From positions 497,184 through 561,183 of the forward strand of contig NZ_RKQK01000002.1 of assembly GCF_003814915.1 (NCBI RefSeq): a stretch of 64,000 nt of DNA. The letters run 5' to 3'. A program made the translations under genes and the position numbers. Shown here one piece after another: positions 55,801 to 62,890 of this stretch (its first letter is position 1; every line of letters begins with the position of its first letter). The DNA is from Pacificibacter maritimus (lineage in GTDB: Bacteria; Pseudomonadota; Alphaproteobacteria; Rhodobacterales; Rhodobacteraceae). The notes below the pieces were generated by a model. That model saw only the letters and a list, made by a program, of their open reading frames with translations, had not been told where the DNA came from and made no database searches.

Positions 55801-56177
55801 GCGGTCTCGTCATAACTCGCCAGCGCCCTGGCACGGCCTCAGGCGTGATTTTTCTGACACTTGAGGATGAAACCGGCGTCTCCAATGTGGTCGTCTGGCC
55901 TAAGGTCTACGAACGGTTCCGCCGCACGGTAATGGGCGGGCGGTTATTGCGTGTCAGCGGGCGGCTGGAACGCGAAGGCATCGTCGTTCATCTCATCGCC
56001 GATCATATCGACGATCTGTCGCACAGGCTTTCAGACCTTGGCCACCCGATGGAGGAGGCCGTGGGCATCACTCAGCCCCAAGCGGACGACGCCCCCCGAC
56101 CGCCGCGCTACCCGCCCCGCGCCATGCACCCGCGCGATCAGGCAAAACGCCTGTTTCCGAGCCGCGATTTCCATTGA
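52869..56177 (+). CDS. dnaE2: Error-prone DNA polymerase DnaE2 (ImuC)
   Basis: C-family replicative-type polymerase of 1102 residues that performs translesion synthesis with ImuA and ImuB. The N-terminal PHP domain begins CVTSNFTFLTGASHPEEL. The polymerase active-site acidic motif lies in PPDIDVDFEHERR, and a C-terminal OB fold (GLVITRQRPGTASG, FLTLEDETG) follows. A short polar insertion around residues 95-115 is not usual. The ATG overlaps the imuB TGA. The three genes form one SOS-controlled transcript and are visibly richer in GC than the surrounding genome. Confidence 0.95.
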   Translation: MSYAELCVTSNFTFLTGASHPEELVLRAAELGLEALAITDRNTLAGVVRAWSALKTLREEAAESLRIRPSHQIDSCSRQEIGSPKDLPTSQASKLPRLIVGSRLVLRDCPVEWLALPTDRAAYERLSRLLTQGKRRAGKAECHLDLADLEAGCLGMILIAMPPRNLHHARAPLERLRHRFPGHVFLGAAPCYDGSDQGWFDRCSALAQRCATPMVAVGDVLMHHGRRRRLTDVLTCLREGLTIDQIGTRALPNAERRLKGGADMARLYRNHPAALRRTVEIAARCGFDLSELSYEYPDEMSDGESPQARLERLAREGIKHRYPHGAAQRVHDLMRKELSLVGELGYAAYFLTVHDIVAQARSRGILCQGRGSAANSILCYLLGITDVSPDMIGMVFERFISRHRGEPPDIDVDFEHERREEVIQWIYEKYGRHRAGLCATVIHFRTRAAIREVGKVMGLSQDLTARLSGDIWGQSNSGADMERVKELGLNPKDQRLAQTIKLIGEIIGFPRHLSQHVGGFIITRGRLDDLCPIENAAMEGRTCIEWDKDDIDALGILKIDILSLGMLTCLRKSFDLLEAHEGVRRTLDTVPQEDRATYDMLTRADAVGVFQVESRAQMNFLPRMRPSTFYDLVIEVAIVRPGPIQGGMVKPYIRRRQGLEAPEPFGPALQEVTRKTLGVPLFQEQAMQIAVVGAGYSAEEADKLRRSLASFRRMGTIGEHRERFVRGMMRNGYSHEIAQACFGQIEGFADYGFPESHAAAFAMLTYVSSWLKCHHPAVFACALLNSQPMGFYAPAQIVRDVREHGVEVRPVCVNHSGWDNLLERRADGALALRLGFRQIKGFREEDAAWITAARGNGYQDPESVWLRAGVAPTVLERLAEADAFISMGLTRRNALWQVRAILAPKPLPLFSDPMDGEGIREAEVCLPSMHMGEEVVEDYVSTRLTLRAHPMELLRPSIPGLTPHDRLPTAPLARITVCGLVITRQRPGTASGVIFLTLEDETGVSNVVVWPKVYERFRRTVMGGRLLRVSGRLEREGIVVHLIADHIDDLSHRLSDLGHPMEEAVGITQPQADDAPRPPRYPPRAMHPRDQAKRLFPSRDFH

Positions 56178-56591
56178 GAGGCGCATTCGTTTGACCTGAG
56201 GCGCGGATGCAAAGCATCACGCGCTTGAGCTTCATGGTAAGCTATTGGAGATGCAGAACATAACAAAAGCCCGCCCATCCACACCCTACGCCGTAACGAC
56301 TAAATACAATGGGCTTTGGCAACAAACGGCGGATTGCGGACTTGCGCTGCACGCGCGCATTCGACAAGGCAGCGTGAAGAAAGCGGACAGTTGGACCTAC
56401 AAGCACACTGTGCGAAATTTGAAAATGTAGCGAATAGCAGATTTAAGCCCAAACTATTTTACAGCGCCCAGTACTGCACCCTCAGCTTTAGAGCATTCTG
56501 AAGTTCTCATACGGAAAAATGTCTCATAACCGGCCCTAAGGCTTCTATAGTTCGCGCAGGTTCGATCTGCCTGCTATACACTTCAACCTTC
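56178..56591. other. Intergenic stretch between dnaE2 and the LysR gene
   Basis: About 410 bases with no supported gene. A 61-codon frame at 56245-56430 lacks a ribosome site and is not protein-like. The segment around 56320-56400 (GGCGGATTGCGG, AGCGGACAGT) resembles low-level intergenic sequence, not a known element. Confidence 0.4.
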
Positions 56592-57503
56592 CTATTTTGC
56601 TCTTTGCGGCGCGTTCGCTTTCAGTTCCCTATCAACCATGTCCAAAAATGCCTCACCAAGACTGGACAGTGGTTTGTGTTTTGGCAAAAGCACGCGGTAG
56701 CTGTAAGGGATTTGGGGCTCAAATGGCCGCAATTCGATCAGCCCAAGGTCGCGCAGGCCGCATGCGGTGACCTCGTCGATAATGGAAAGCCCTGCGCCGT
56801 TCGCAACCATATTTCCAAGCGCCATGGACAGTTGCGCTTCAATTTGAACTTTCCGTGTGACGTTGTTTGCAACAAAGAAGGCGTCGATCTGGTCTCTGCG
56901 GGGGTTGTCGCGGCCAAAAGACACAAAACTTTGCCCTTCGAAGTCCTGCGGCGTGAGCACCTCGCGGTGTAAAAGGTCGTGACCCCGTGGCAGAACGGCA
57001 ACCAAAGGCGCATCATGCAGAACCTTAGCGGTGACACCCGGATGTTCGGTGCCAAGTTCCGCCAAACCAAAATCATATTGCTGGGACGCCACGCATTGAA
57101 TCACCCGCTGCGAGCCTTCGATCTGCATGCTGACTGATATATCTGGGCGATCCTGACAGAATTTCGCAATCATACGCGGTAGAAAACTCATCGCCATGGC
57201 TGGCAGGCTGACCAAACGCAATGATCCGCGCCTGAAGTTTCCGATGTCGCGGGCGGCTTCTGCAATCGTGTCAATTCCGATGAAGGACCGATTGACCTCT
57301 TCGTACAACGCCAAGGCCTCAGGCGTGGGATAGAGCCGCTTTTTCTCACGTAAAAACAAAGGATAACCGACGCTATGTTCCAAATCTGAAATCAAACGAC
57401 TGGCTGCGGGCTGTGTCACATTGATGCGTTTGGCGGCGTCAGTGACGCTGCCTGTGTCAATCAGCGCGCGAAAGGCTTCTAGCTGTCGATGTTGTATTTT
57501 CAT
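56592..57503 (-). CDS. LysR family transcriptional regulator
   Basis: LysR regulator of 303 residues. The N-terminal helix-turn-helix covers about residues 15-45 (SVTDAAKRINVTQPAASRLI) and the rest is the periplasmic-binding-like effector domain. It is divergent from the ABC transporter and oxidoreductase genes, 168 bases away. It most likely activates them in response to the imported compound or a metabolite. Complete. Confidence 0.9.
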   Translation of the reverse strand: MKIQHRQLEAFRALIDTGSVTDAAKRINVTQPAASRLISDLEHSVGYPLFLREKKRLYPTPEALALYEEVNRSFIGIDTIAEAARDIGNFRRGSLRLVSLPAMAMSFLPRMIAKFCQDRPDISVSMQIEGSQRVIQCVASQQYDFGLAELGTEHPGVTAKVLHDAPLVAVLPRGHDLLHREVLTPQDFEGQSFVSFGRDNPRRDQIDAFFVANNVTRKVQIEAQLSMALGNMVANGAGLSIIDEVTACGLRDLGLIELRPFEPQIPYSYRVLLPKHKPLSSLGEAFLDMVDRELKANAPQRAK

Positions 57504-57671
57504 GAGTATTTGCCCTGTTTACAGAAAATCATAACATTTGCGTATGATGTGGGCAATATAATGAATTTGACTGATGTTGCGTTGAAGGCATTACTGGCGG
57601 TTGTAAACACAAGCGGGTCTGCACAAAAAGAATCCGCACTTACACCAACACCGACTCGGAGGTCGACCAAC

Positions 57672-58700
57672 ATGTATAAATCGATTATGGCTGTGAGCCT
57701 GCTCGCTCTATCAACTACAGCCGCTTTGGCGGAAGACAAAACGCTCTATCTTGGCGCCTATGGCGGCTCGACAGAGACTTTGTTCAACGAAACACTGATC
57801 CCTATGTGGGAAGAAAAAACGGGCGCAAAAGTTGTCTACGTGCCTGGAAAATCCACCGACACGCTTGCAAAACTGCGCGCTCAAGAAGGTGCACAGGAAC
57901 TTGACGTTGTCTTCATCGACGATGGCCCCATGACCCAAGCCATTGGCTTTGGCTACTGTGAGACAGTCAATGAAGCCACGTTTGACGGCCTATACGACGC
58001 GGCACGTATGCCCGAAAACAAGGCGGTCGGCGTTGGCATTATCGCCACGGGCCTTGCATACAACACGGAAATCTTTGCTGAAAAAGGTTGGGATGCACCG
58101 ACATCTTGGACAGATCTGGCCGATCCGAAATACAAAGACATGTTGTCTATCCCACCGATCACAAACGGCTATGGCTTGCACGCTTTGATCGCGACGGCGA
58201 TGATGAATGGCGGCGGTGTTGATGACATCGAGCCTGGCTTTAAAGCCTTTGAAGACACTATCGCAGAGAACGTCAAAGTGTTTGAGCCTTCATCAGGCAA
58301 AATGTCTGAACTGTTCCAAACAGGTGAAATCGCTTTGTCCGTTTGGGGCTCTGGCCGTTTGAAAGCATTGGCTGACTCTGGGTTCCCAGGCGCGTTTGCC
58401 TACCCTGAGGAAGGTGGCATCAAATTGTTGGTCACAACTTGCCCTGTGATCGATTCCGATGTGCCTGAATTGGCACAAGACTTCGTTCAATTCGTGACCT
58501 CTCCAGAAGCTCAAAAATTGATCGCGACGACGCTTGCATGGGCGCCTGTGAACAAAAGCGTTGAGTTGACCGAGGAAGAAAGCTCTGCTTTGCCAGTTGG
58601 TGCTGACATCGTAGATAACCTGATTGAGGTCGACTACGCGATCGTCAACTCATCACGTGGCGAGTGGACCAAATCTTGGACACGTCGCATCGAGCAATAA
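57672..58700 (+). CDS. ABC transporter substrate-binding protein (polyamine/opine type)
   Basis: Periplasmic binding protein of 342 residues with a signal peptide (residues 1-20, ...LSTTAALA) and the bilobal fold of the spermidine/putrescine and iron-binding cluster. Strings are YGGSTETLF, DVVFIDDGPM and FVQFVTSPEAQ. It is the first gene of a rightward unit whose ATPase and two permeases match the same family. The ligand is unknown; the following oxidoreductases suggest an amino-acid derivative or opine. Longer upstream frames are not used; the ATG at 57672 gives the signal peptide. Confidence 0.87.
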   Translation: MYKSIMAVSLLALSTTAALAEDKTLYLGAYGGSTETLFNETLIPMWEEKTGAKVVYVPGKSTDTLAKLRAQEGAQELDVVFIDDGPMTQAIGFGYCETVNEATFDGLYDAARMPENKAVGVGIIATGLAYNTEIFAEKGWDAPTSWTDLADPKYKDMLSIPPITNGYGLHALIATAMMNGGGVDDIEPGFKAFEDTIAENVKVFEPSSGKMSELFQTGEIALSVWGSGRLKALADSGFPGAFAYPEEGGIKLLVTTCPVIDSDVPELAQDFVQFVTSPEAQKLIATTLAWAPVNKSVELTEEESSALPVGADIVDNLIEVDYAIVNSSRGEWTKSWTRRIEQ

Positions 58701-58735
58701 GTCTCACCGAACGATACTTAAAATCAGGAAAAATC

Positions 58736-58765
58736 AGGCGCGCGCATCACACCTCGTGCGCGCCT
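58736..58765 (+). repeat. GC-rich hairpin after the binding-protein gene
   Basis: AGGCGCGCGCA and TGCGCGCCT pair (nine pairs with a two-base bulge) around TCACACCTCG, between the binding-protein stop and the ATPase ATG. There is no T run. This is a likely 3' stabilising hairpin that raises binding-protein yield relative to membrane parts. Confidence 0.5.
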
Positions 58766-58792
58766 GTGACCTCTCATACTCAGGGCCGACAC

Positions 58793-59839
58793 ATGTCTTT
58801 TCTAAAATTTGATTCACTCCGCAAAGAATTCGGAGATTTCGTCGCAGTGCACGATATGAGCCTCAGCGTCGAGCGTGGTGAATTCATTTCACTGCTTGGC
58901 CCGTCAGGCTGCGGCAAAACCACTACCTTGCAAATGGTTGCAGGCCTTTTGTCGCCCACCTCTGGAAAAGTTATTCTAGATGGCAAAGACATCACCAACA
59001 CACCACCCAACAAACGCGGGCTGGGGATCGTGTTTCAAAGCTATGCTTTGTTTCCGCATATGTCCGCTTTGGACAACGTTGCTTTCGGTCTTGAAATGCG
59101 CGGCGTTGGCAAGGCGGAACGGCTTGAGCGAGCGCACAACGCATTGAATCAAGTGAAATTGGGGCAGTTCGTGGACCGCTTTCCAAAGGATATGTCAGGC
59201 GGTCAACGGCAACGTGTCGCCTTGGCGCGCGCCTTGGTGATCGAGCCGCCAGTGCTGTTGTTGGATGAGCCTTTGTCCAACTTGGACGCGAAACTGCGCG
59301 AAGACATGCGCATCGAATTGCGTTTGTTGCAGCAAGACCTCGGCGTCACCACAATTCTCGTGACCCACGACCAAGAGGAAGCCCTGTCGATGAGTGACCG
59401 CATCGTGGTCATGCAGCAAGGCGATGTATCACAAGTCGCGGCACCGCTTGATCTCTATGAGCGCCCTCTCAACAGTTTTGTCTCTGATTTTGTTGGCAAA
59501 ACAAACATCCTCCAAGGCAAAGTCACTGACAAAAATGTAGTGTCTGTTAACCAAATCGCGGTGTCCGTCAACACCGAAGCGCATGTGGTTGGCGCGGATG
59601 TGGCGCTGTCTATTCGACCCGAAAAATTTACCATGTCCAGCGACAACGCCGGCCTGCCCGTGCGTGTTAAGGCCTCGATTTTCATGGGCGCGAGCTGGCT
59701 TTACAGCGTTGAAAGCGACATGGGCGAGCTGCTTGTCACCCAACCCAACACAGGAAGCGCAGGGTTTGCCCGTGGCGATTCGGCATATCTTGCTTGGGAA
59801 GAAGGCGCTCTCACAGTGTTTGGCGGAGTGCAAGCATGA
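58793..59839 (+). CDS. ABC transporter ATP-binding protein (PotA-like)
   Basis: ATPase of 348 residues. Walker A GPSGCGKTT is at 36-44, signature MSGGQRQRV, Walker B LLLDEPLSNLD, and the H-loop is in LVTHDQEEAL. A C-terminal TOBE domain starts at about residue 240, as in spermidine/putrescine and similar importers. The ATG at 58793 gives the normal start; a longer open frame reaches back into the binding-protein gene. Its TGA overlaps the next ATG. Confidence 0.92.
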   Translation: MSFLKFDSLRKEFGDFVAVHDMSLSVERGEFISLLGPSGCGKTTTLQMVAGLLSPTSGKVILDGKDITNTPPNKRGLGIVFQSYALFPHMSALDNVAFGLEMRGVGKAERLERAHNALNQVKLGQFVDRFPKDMSGGQRQRVALARALVIEPPVLLLDEPLSNLDAKLREDMRIELRLLQQDLGVTTILVTHDQEEALSMSDRIVVMQQGDVSQVAAPLDLYERPLNSFVSDFVGKTNILQGKVTDKNVVSVNQIAVSVNTEAHVVGADVALSIRPEKFTMSSDNAGLPVRVKASIFMGASWLYSVESDMGELLVTQPNTGSAGFARGDSAYLAWEEGALTVFGGVQA

Positions 59840-60699
59840 GCACTGAGAAAACCCCAAACACCCCGTATCTTTTGACGGCCCCAGGCGTTCTGTTTTTCGC
59901 AGCCCTCTTAGGGGCGCCGATGATCATGACACTGCTGCTGAGCCTGCATTCCTATGATTTTAACCTTGGCGTTCAATCCGATTGGACCTTTGGCAACTAC
60001 GCGGAAGTGATCGGCGATCCGTATTTCCAAAAGATCTTTGGCCGTACCTTTGGTCTGGCCCTTTGGGTGACCGTGATCTGCGTCGCCATTGGCGTGCCTG
60101 AGGCCTATGTTTTATCGCGTCTTAACCCGCGCTGGCGCTCGATCTTTTTGCTGATCGTGCTAGGCCCGCTGTTGATTTCCGTGGTCGTCCGTACGCTCGG
60201 CTGGGCCTTGTTTTTCGGCGGCAGTGGCATACTGAGCATGGTCTCTCAAGCTTTGGGATTTGGCGACGAACCTGTCAGTTTGATGTTCACTTTTACGGGC
60301 ATGACCATCGCGCTTGTGCATGTTCTGGTGCCTTTCATGGTGATTTCCGTTTGGGCCTCTTTGCAAAAGATTGACCCTCAAAGCGAAGATGCCGCCTACA
60401 GCCTTGGCGCGTCCAAAATGACCGTTTTGCGCCGCATCACCTTGCCGCAAGCCATGCCGGGTATTCTGTCGGGCAGCATCATTGTTTTCGCGCTTACTGC
60501 CAGCGCCTTTGCGACCCCAGCCATCATCGGTGGACGACGTCTCAAAGTGGTGGCGACTGCGGCTTACGACGAATATCTCAGCACGCTCAATTGGCCGCTG
60601 GGTGCGGCGATTGCCGTCCTTCTTCTTATTGCAAATATCGCGATTATCGTCAGCTACAACAAGCTGGTAGAGCGCCGTTTTGCCAAAGTATTTGAATAG
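59836..60699 (+). CDS. ABC transporter permease (PotB-like)
   Basis: Inner-membrane permease of 287 residues with six helices. The EAA-type coupling motif is seen at EDAAYSLGASKMTVLRRITLP. The ATG at 59836 overlaps the ATPase stop (ATGA). It forms the membrane channel with the second permease encoded next. Confidence 0.92.
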   Translation: MSTEKTPNTPYLLTAPGVLFFAALLGAPMIMTLLLSLHSYDFNLGVQSDWTFGNYAEVIGDPYFQKIFGRTFGLALWVTVICVAIGVPEAYVLSRLNPRWRSIFLLIVLGPLLISVVVRTLGWALFFGGSGILSMVSQALGFGDEPVSLMFTFTGMTIALVHVLVPFMVISVWASLQKIDPQSEDAAYSLGASKMTVLRRITLPQAMPGILSGSIIVFALTASAFATPAIIGGRRLKVVATAAYDEYLSTLNWPLGAAIAVLLLIANIAIIVSYNKLVERRFAKVFE

Positions 60700-60708
60700 G
60701 AACCTGTC

Positions 60709-61503
60709 ATGAGAACCCTTGGACCTATTGCCCTGATTTTTCACGCCATATTCGTCGCCTTCATCATGGCGCCGCTGCTGATGGTGATCGCTGTCTCCTT
60801 CACTGACAAAGGCTATCTATCCCTGCCCACAGACGGTCTGTCTTTGCGCTGGTTTAAAGCCATCTTGGACAATCCCGACTTTATCGAAGCCTTTGGGATG
60901 TCGGTATGGTTGGCGCTATTTTCGGCGACTGTTGCTGTGATCATTTCCGTGCCTGCGGCTCTGGCCTTGGCGCGTCATAAATTTCCAGGTCGCGAATTGA
61001 TCTCGGCGTTTTTGCTATCCCCCTTGATGATCCCGCATCTGGTTTTGGGCGTCGCCTTCTTGCAATTCTATTCCAGAATCGGCTTGGGCGGATCGTTTTA
61101 CGGCCTTGCAGCCGCACACATCATCTTGGTCACACCCTATGCTTTGCGTTTGGCCTTGGCCTCGGCCACGGGCATGTCGACAGATGCAGAACACGCCGCG
61201 ATGACACTTGGCGCGTCCAAGTTCACAGTGTTTCGCCGCATCACAGTGCCGCTCATTTTGCCCGGCATTGCGGGTGGTTGGATTTTATCTTTCATCACCA
61301 GCTTTGATGAGCTGACGATGAGCGTGTTTGTCGCCTCGCCCTCAACGCAAACCCTGCCTGTGAAGATGTACAACCACATCACTCAAACCATTGATCCGCT
61401 GATTGCCTCTGTGTCGACCGTGCTGATCGTTTTGACCTTCTTGTTGATGCTGATTTTGGATCGCTTTTATGGCCTCGACAAAATCTTCATCGGGAAAGGG
61501 TGA
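60709..61503 (+). CDS. ABC transporter permease (PotC-like)
   Basis: Second permease, 264 residues, with six helices and an EAA-type loop at AEHAAMTLGASKFTVFRRIT. It is separated by nine bases from the first permease and by three from the oxidoreductase gene, so it sits in the same operon. Completes the importer. Confidence 0.92.
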   Translation: MRTLGPIALIFHAIFVAFIMAPLLMVIAVSFTDKGYLSLPTDGLSLRWFKAILDNPDFIEAFGMSVWLALFSATVAVIISVPAALALARHKFPGRELISAFLLSPLMIPHLVLGVAFLQFYSRIGLGGSFYGLAAAHIILVTPYALRLALASATGMSTDAEHAAMTLGASKFTVFRRITVPLILPGIAGGWILSFITSFDELTMSVFVASPSTQTLPVKMYNHITQTIDPLIASVSTVLIVLTFLLMLILDRFYGLDKIFIGKG

Positions 61504-61506
61504 GTC

Positions 61507-62601
61507 ATGCCCGTGGTTATTGTCGGTGGTGGGATCGTGGGTCTGTCCATAGCCTACGGCCTGTTGAAAACCGATCAATCTGTGGTCGTTCTGGATGGTG
61601 CCGAAGAAGATTTTCGCGCCTCACATGGGAACTTTGGTCTGGTCTGGGTCCAAGGCAAGGGTGCGAATGCACCAGCCTATGCGTCATGGACCCGCCAGTC
61701 TGCAGCCCTTTGGCAAGATTATGCAGCTGATTTGCTTGAAGAAACCGGCGTTGATGTCTCGCTCAGTCAAACCGGCGGCATCGAATACTTCACCGATGCG
61801 GCTGAACTTGAAGCTTATGTCGCGCGTTTGACACAGCTGCGTGACGATTTAGGCGGTGACTACCCGTTTGACGTTTTGGACAGAGAGGCGGTGAAAGAAC
61901 GCGTGCCTGAAGTTGGCGAGAAAGTCATTGGCGGCGTGTTCTCAACCATGGACGGACATGTGAACCCTCTCAAATTGCTGCGCGCGCTCACAATCGCTGT
62001 GCGCAAGGCGGGCGGTGACATCTTTACGGGTGTGCAGGTCGTTGACATTGAGGCGGGGGACGATGGCTTCGCGGCTGTGCTCAAAGATGGCACCAAAGTG
62101 GATGGGGAGCGTCTTATCTTGGCGGCTGGACTTGGCGCTTTGCAACTTGGTCATAACCTTGGGTTTTCCATGCCCATTCGCCCGCAACAGGGTCAGGTTT
62201 TGATCACCGAAAAGCTGCCCTATTTCTTAAAATATCCCTCAGGAACACTGCGGCAGGTCAATGAAGGTGGCGTGCAAATTGGCGCCAGCAAGGCCGAAGT
62301 GGGGATGATAGATAGCATCGACATTCCAACGGTCGCCAAACTGGCCAAACACGCCACCGATATTTTTCCACATTTGGGCAAGGTGAAGCTTGTGCGCAGT
62401 TGGGCCGCCTTGCGCATCATGTCCCAAGATGGGCTGCCAATTTACCAACGTTCCACCAAATTCCCTCGCGCGTCCTTTGTGACTTGCCACAGCGGCATCA
62501 CGCTGTCGGCTGCTCATGCGCGCCTTCTTCCCGATTGGATACTCGAGCGCAACACAGCGCCCGATTTGTCCCACTTTAGCGAAAGTCGTTTCCATGTTTA
62601 A
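61507..62601 (+). CDS. FAD-dependent oxidoreductase, DAO family (opine oxidase B/HcnC-like)
   Basis: Flavoprotein of 364 residues with the FAD motif VGGGIVGLSIA at residues 6-16 and the amino-acid-oxidase plan of the D-amino acid oxidase/glycine oxidase family. With the small ferredoxin-like and the second flavoprotein that follow, it resembles the catalytic subunit of opine oxidases, hydrogen-cyanide synthase and hydroxyproline dehydrogenase complexes. It would oxidise the amine of the imported compound. Its end overlaps the next gene by 8 bases. Confidence 0.85.
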   Translation: MPVVIVGGGIVGLSIAYGLLKTDQSVVVLDGAEEDFRASHGNFGLVWVQGKGANAPAYASWTRQSAALWQDYAADLLEETGVDVSLSQTGGIEYFTDAAELEAYVARLTQLRDDLGGDYPFDVLDREAVKERVPEVGEKVIGGVFSTMDGHVNPLKLLRALTIAVRKAGGDIFTGVQVVDIEAGDDGFAAVLKDGTKVDGERLILAAGLGALQLGHNLGFSMPIRPQQGQVLITEKLPYFLKYPSGTLRQVNEGGVQIGASKAEVGMIDSIDIPTVAKLAKHATDIFPHLGKVKLVRSWAALRIMSQDGLPIYQRSTKFPRASFVTCHSGITLSAAHARLLPDWILERNTAPDLSHFSESRFHV

Positions 62602-62890
62602 GCCGCTTGAGACACCCCCTAGCGATGAGCAGCTGTCTTTTACCTTCGATGGCAAACCTGTCGCCGCCACGCGCGGCATGAGCGTTGCAGGCGCCCTGTT
62701 TCAAAGCAGCACCGATGCCATCCGTAACACGCCCGTCAGCGGCTCGGCACGTGGTCCGTTTTGCATGATGGGGGCCTGCTATGACTGTTTGGTGCAGATT
62801 GATGGCGTGACCGTTCAAGCCTGCCAAATTCCGGTGACCGACGGCCTTGTGGTCTCGCGGGTTCCCAATACGCACAAAGGGGCAGAATGA
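62594..62890 (+). CDS. (2Fe-2S)-binding protein (opine oxidase/HcnA-like)
   Basis: A 98-residue protein with the plant-type ferredoxin-like cysteine set C-M-M-G-A-C-Y-D-C and a later Cys in VQACQ, matching the small 2Fe-2S subunit of such oxidases. It passes electrons between the two flavoprotein subunits. The ATG overlaps the previous gene by 8 bases, and its TGA overlaps the next ATG (ATGA), so all three are coupled. Confidence 0.85.
   Translation: MFKPLETPPSDEQLSFTFDGKPVAATRGMSVAGALFQSSTDAIRNTPVSGSARGPFCMMGACYDCLVQIDGVTVQACQIPVTDGLVVSRVPNTHKGAE

Noticed and set aside
56245-56430. 61-codon frame between dnaE2 and the LysR gene
   Set aside because: No ribosome site, no family, and parallel frames of similar length in the same bases.
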